A stretch of 40,122 nt of DNA from the NCBI GenBank assembly GCA_036498625.1, contig DASYFD010000358.1:1-40122 (forward strand), given 5' to 3'. Each line of letters opens with the position of its first letter. The first letter of the stretch is position 1. Shown piece after piece: positions 38,787 to 40,122 of the stretch. The translations under genes and the position numbers were made by a program. The notes beneath the pieces were generated by a model. The model searched no databases. It saw nothing but the letters and a program-made list of their open reading frames with translations, and had not been told where the DNA came from. This DNA is from VAZQ01 sp036498625 (GTDB lineage Bacteria; Pseudomonadota; Alphaproteobacteria; Rhizobiales; Xanthobacteraceae).

Positions 38787-39650
38787 TTAGTCGAGATGGA
38801 TCGGGACCTGGATCGCATCCCTGTCGGTGACCGCCGTGAGGCTGATGACGGCGCCCTCATATTTGACGCCAGGCGGCGCGCCGTCGAGCTCGAGCACGAA
38901 GCGCTGCAGCCCGCTGGCGGCGCCATCGACCGCGACCGGCAGCGGCAATGACCACTGCTCGTTCGGACCTTCGGCAAACAGGTCGACGGTGGCGCCGGGC
39001 GGCGCCGCCACGTCGATCAGGATGCGGGGCCGGTCGTCGTCGCGCCGGACCGTGCGCACCGCGAGCGCCGAGCCGGCGCCGAGCGCGGCCTCGCGGGGGA
39101 CACGCGCCTCGGCGGTTGCGAGCCGGGCGTCCTGCGGGCTCGGGCCGCCCGCCGCAAGCGCGAGCGCGGCCTTGGCCTGGGCCGGCACGCACAGCTTCTC
39201 GCAGATTGCGTAGTCGAGCTTGAGCGTGAGCGCGACCGGCTTAGCATGGTCCTGCGGCGTCACCCGCAACGGCAGGATCAGGTCACGGTCATATCCGATG
39301 GTAGCGAGACCGGCTTCCGGCAGCCGCCGCGGCGCCGGCCACAGCACCTCGACCGCCTTGACGTTTTGCGATCCCGCAAAGTCGAAGCGCGGCGGCACCC
39401 CGGCGTCGCCCGGATAACGCCAATAGGTGTGCCAGCCTCGGCTGAGCCTGATCTCGATGCCGGCGCGCAATGGGGCGCCCTGGCCGGACGGTTGCGCTCC
39501 CGCAATCAGCCGCGTGGCGCTGCGGGCATCGCCGTCCCACGGCGAGACATCGTCGGCCGCGCGCGCGATGCTCGCGTCCAGTCCCAACGTCCCGAGCCCG
39601 ACCAACAACATTACCGCGGCCGGCCGCCGCGGATGCAATCTGTTCACCAT
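38787..39650 (-). CDS. Exported DsbD-N-like protein
   Basis: 287 residues from the second of two ATGs (39653 gives one extra Met). Signal peptide AAVMLLVGLGTLGLDASIARA. The body matches the periplasmic domain that precedes the membrane part of DsbD/ScsB: AGIEIRLSRGWHTYWRYPGD, SQNVKAVEVLWPAPRRLPEA, ILPLRVTPQDHAKPVALTLK and DYAICEKLCVPAQA, where the two Cys sit at the position of the DsbD-alpha redox pair. The transmembrane domain and thioredoxin domain of DsbD are absent, so it is a stand-alone version. It is divergent from the yqgE-like gene and upstream of the peroxiredoxin, hinting at a redox role. Confidence 0.85.
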   Translation of the reverse strand: MVNRLHPRRPAAVMLLVGLGTLGLDASIARAADDVSPWDGDARSATRLIAGAQPSGQGAPLRAGIEIRLSRGWHTYWRYPGDAGVPPRFDFAGSQNVKAVEVLWPAPRRLPEAGLATIGYDRDLILPLRVTPQDHAKPVALTLKLDYAICEKLCVPAQAKAALALAAGGPSPQDARLATAEARVPREAALGAGSALAVRTVRRDDDRPRILIDVAAPPGATVDLFAEGPNEQWSLPLPVAVDGAASGLQRFVLELDGAPPGVKYEGAVISLTAVTDRDAIQVPIHLD

Positions 39651-39716
39651 CATGACAATGGCATTTAGATGCGAAATGTTTCCCGCGCCATTGAATTCAT
39701 CGTGAAGGATGCTTTT

Positions 39717-39776
39717 ATGGCACGCAGGCTCAGGCGCATGAAAAAGACATATATCGTCTCTTCAATCGCAGCTTGA
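39717..39776 (+). CDS. Possible 19-codon ORF upstream of the YqgE gene
   Basis: ATG 39717 with AAGGA seven bases upstream encodes MARRLRRMKKTYIVSSIAA and stops at 39776, in the gap of about 200 bases between the DsbD-like and YqgE-like genes. The piece is more AT-rich than its surroundings. It could be a leader peptide, a remnant or chance. No stop-proximal hairpin was found. Low certainty. Confidence 0.3.
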   Translation: MARRLRRMKKTYIVSSIAA

Positions 39777-39857
39777 GAGCAATTGTGGCGCAGGTCGCAT
39801 GAACTTTTTGGGTCGCGCCGCATTTGCAAACGGCGGTCAATCGGGTAGCATTTCCGC

Positions 39858-40122
39858 ATGAAAGCCGGTCGCAAAAGCGTCAGCTCTGGCCAAGAGGGGG
39901 GCGACAAGGATAACGGACGCACGCCGGGTTCCGATCCGGGCGCGCCCGCCGCCGGTCAGCGCGCGCCCGTGATGGCCAAGGCGAATGCCTCCGGCAAAGG
40001 CGTCAAGCGCGGCTTTCTCGACGGCCAGATGCTGATCGCGATGCCCTCCATGGGGGATGAACGTTTCGCCCGCGCCGTGATCTACATGTGTGCCCACTCG
40101 GCCGACGGTGCCATGGGCATCA
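39858..40122 (+). CDS. YqgE/AlgH family protein, N-terminal part
   Basis: The gene runs off the right edge; 88 codons are visible. From ATG 39858 a polar, Gly/Ala/Asp-rich stretch of about 50 residues is followed by the family core FLDGQMLIAMPSMGDERFAR and AVIYMCAHSADGAMGI, which is diagnostic of YqgE/AlgH (DUF179). A later ATG at 39972 would remove the extension and is a realistic alternative start. Function of the family is not settled; members are near universal in alphaproteobacteria. It is divergent from the DsbD-like and peroxiredoxin genes, a conserved neighbourhood. Confidence 0.88.
   Translation, partial: MKAGRKSVSSGQEGGDKDNGRTPGSDPGAPAAGQRAPVMAKANASGKGVKRGFLDGQMLIAMPSMGDERFARAVIYMCAHSADGAMGI

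Noticed and set aside
1..40122. CRISPR array, insertion sequence, prophage, tRNA or rRNA genes
   Set aside because: Read for regular spacers, transposase motifs, terminal repeats and tRNA-like folds; none was found.

Overview
The window is a GC-rich chromosomal segment of an alphaproteobacterium, most likely a member of the Hyphomicrobiales (Rhizobiales). Evidence: the zinc-free 41-residue form of ribosomal protein bL36, GapR (DUF2312), TrcR (DUF1013), a transhydrogenase with split alpha subunit next to an aa3-oxidase subunit IV gene, DUF1036 beside pyruvate kinase, paired DUF465 genes, TTAA-N7-TTAA sites of the CtrA type, and two copies of the GAGCATGATC-type palindromic intergenic element. 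I see no prophage, insertion sequence, CRISPR array, tRNA or rRNA. This is ordinary chromosome with a few accessory islands.

Layout. 1-133 holds the start of an MmgE/PrpD gene. 264-3033 is a leftward zinc-uptake operon: a 66-residue His-rich membrane peptide, then znuC, znuB and znuA, behind a Zur-like site. 3261-4751 carries two tandem paralogues encoding exported double-ABM-domain proteins. 4920-5765 has rpmJ and a TPR protein. 5835-8023 has a c-type cytochrome divergent from a CHR-family (chromate-type) transporter, with a 26-bp palindrome between them. 8073-11425 has pyk, DUF1036 and a MOFRL glycerate kinase. 11663-12339 has DUF1244 and gapR. 12511-18044 is a cell-envelope and cell-cycle block (DUF882 peptidase-like protein, L,D-transpeptidase, TacA/NtrC-like sigma-54 regulator), with CtrA-like boxes before the first and the last. 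18371-22451 has oligoendopeptidase F, an AbrB/Doc toxin-antitoxin pair with direct-repeat operators, and an ABC1 kinase. 22567-26026 is the cox4-pntAA-pntAB-pntB cluster.

26051-29126 is the most unusual accessory island. A regulator fuses an alpha/beta hydrolase, a degenerate class III cyclase domain and a LuxR HTH. It is followed by a perfect CGGACCAT-N7-ATGGTCCG palindrome and three small genes: an exported AhpD-like protein, a SnoaL-like protein and an ABM-like protein. It looks like a self-contained sensing and response unit.

29312-35687 has a membrane-anchored hydrolase, rpsU, a soluble GGDEF protein, an orphan TctC-type binding protein, two divergent DUF465 genes, a small hypothetical gene and prpE. 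35718-38048 has trcR divergent from thrB-rnhA, around a 17-bp perfect palindrome. 38206-40122 has a peroxiredoxin, a DsbD-N-like protein, a possible 19-codon ORF and the start of a YqgE/AlgH gene.

Cell-cycle and envelope functions (gapR, trcR, the TacA-like regulator, L,D-transpeptidase, DUF882) are spread through the window. The two sets of CtrA-like boxes suggest that some are under CtrA control.
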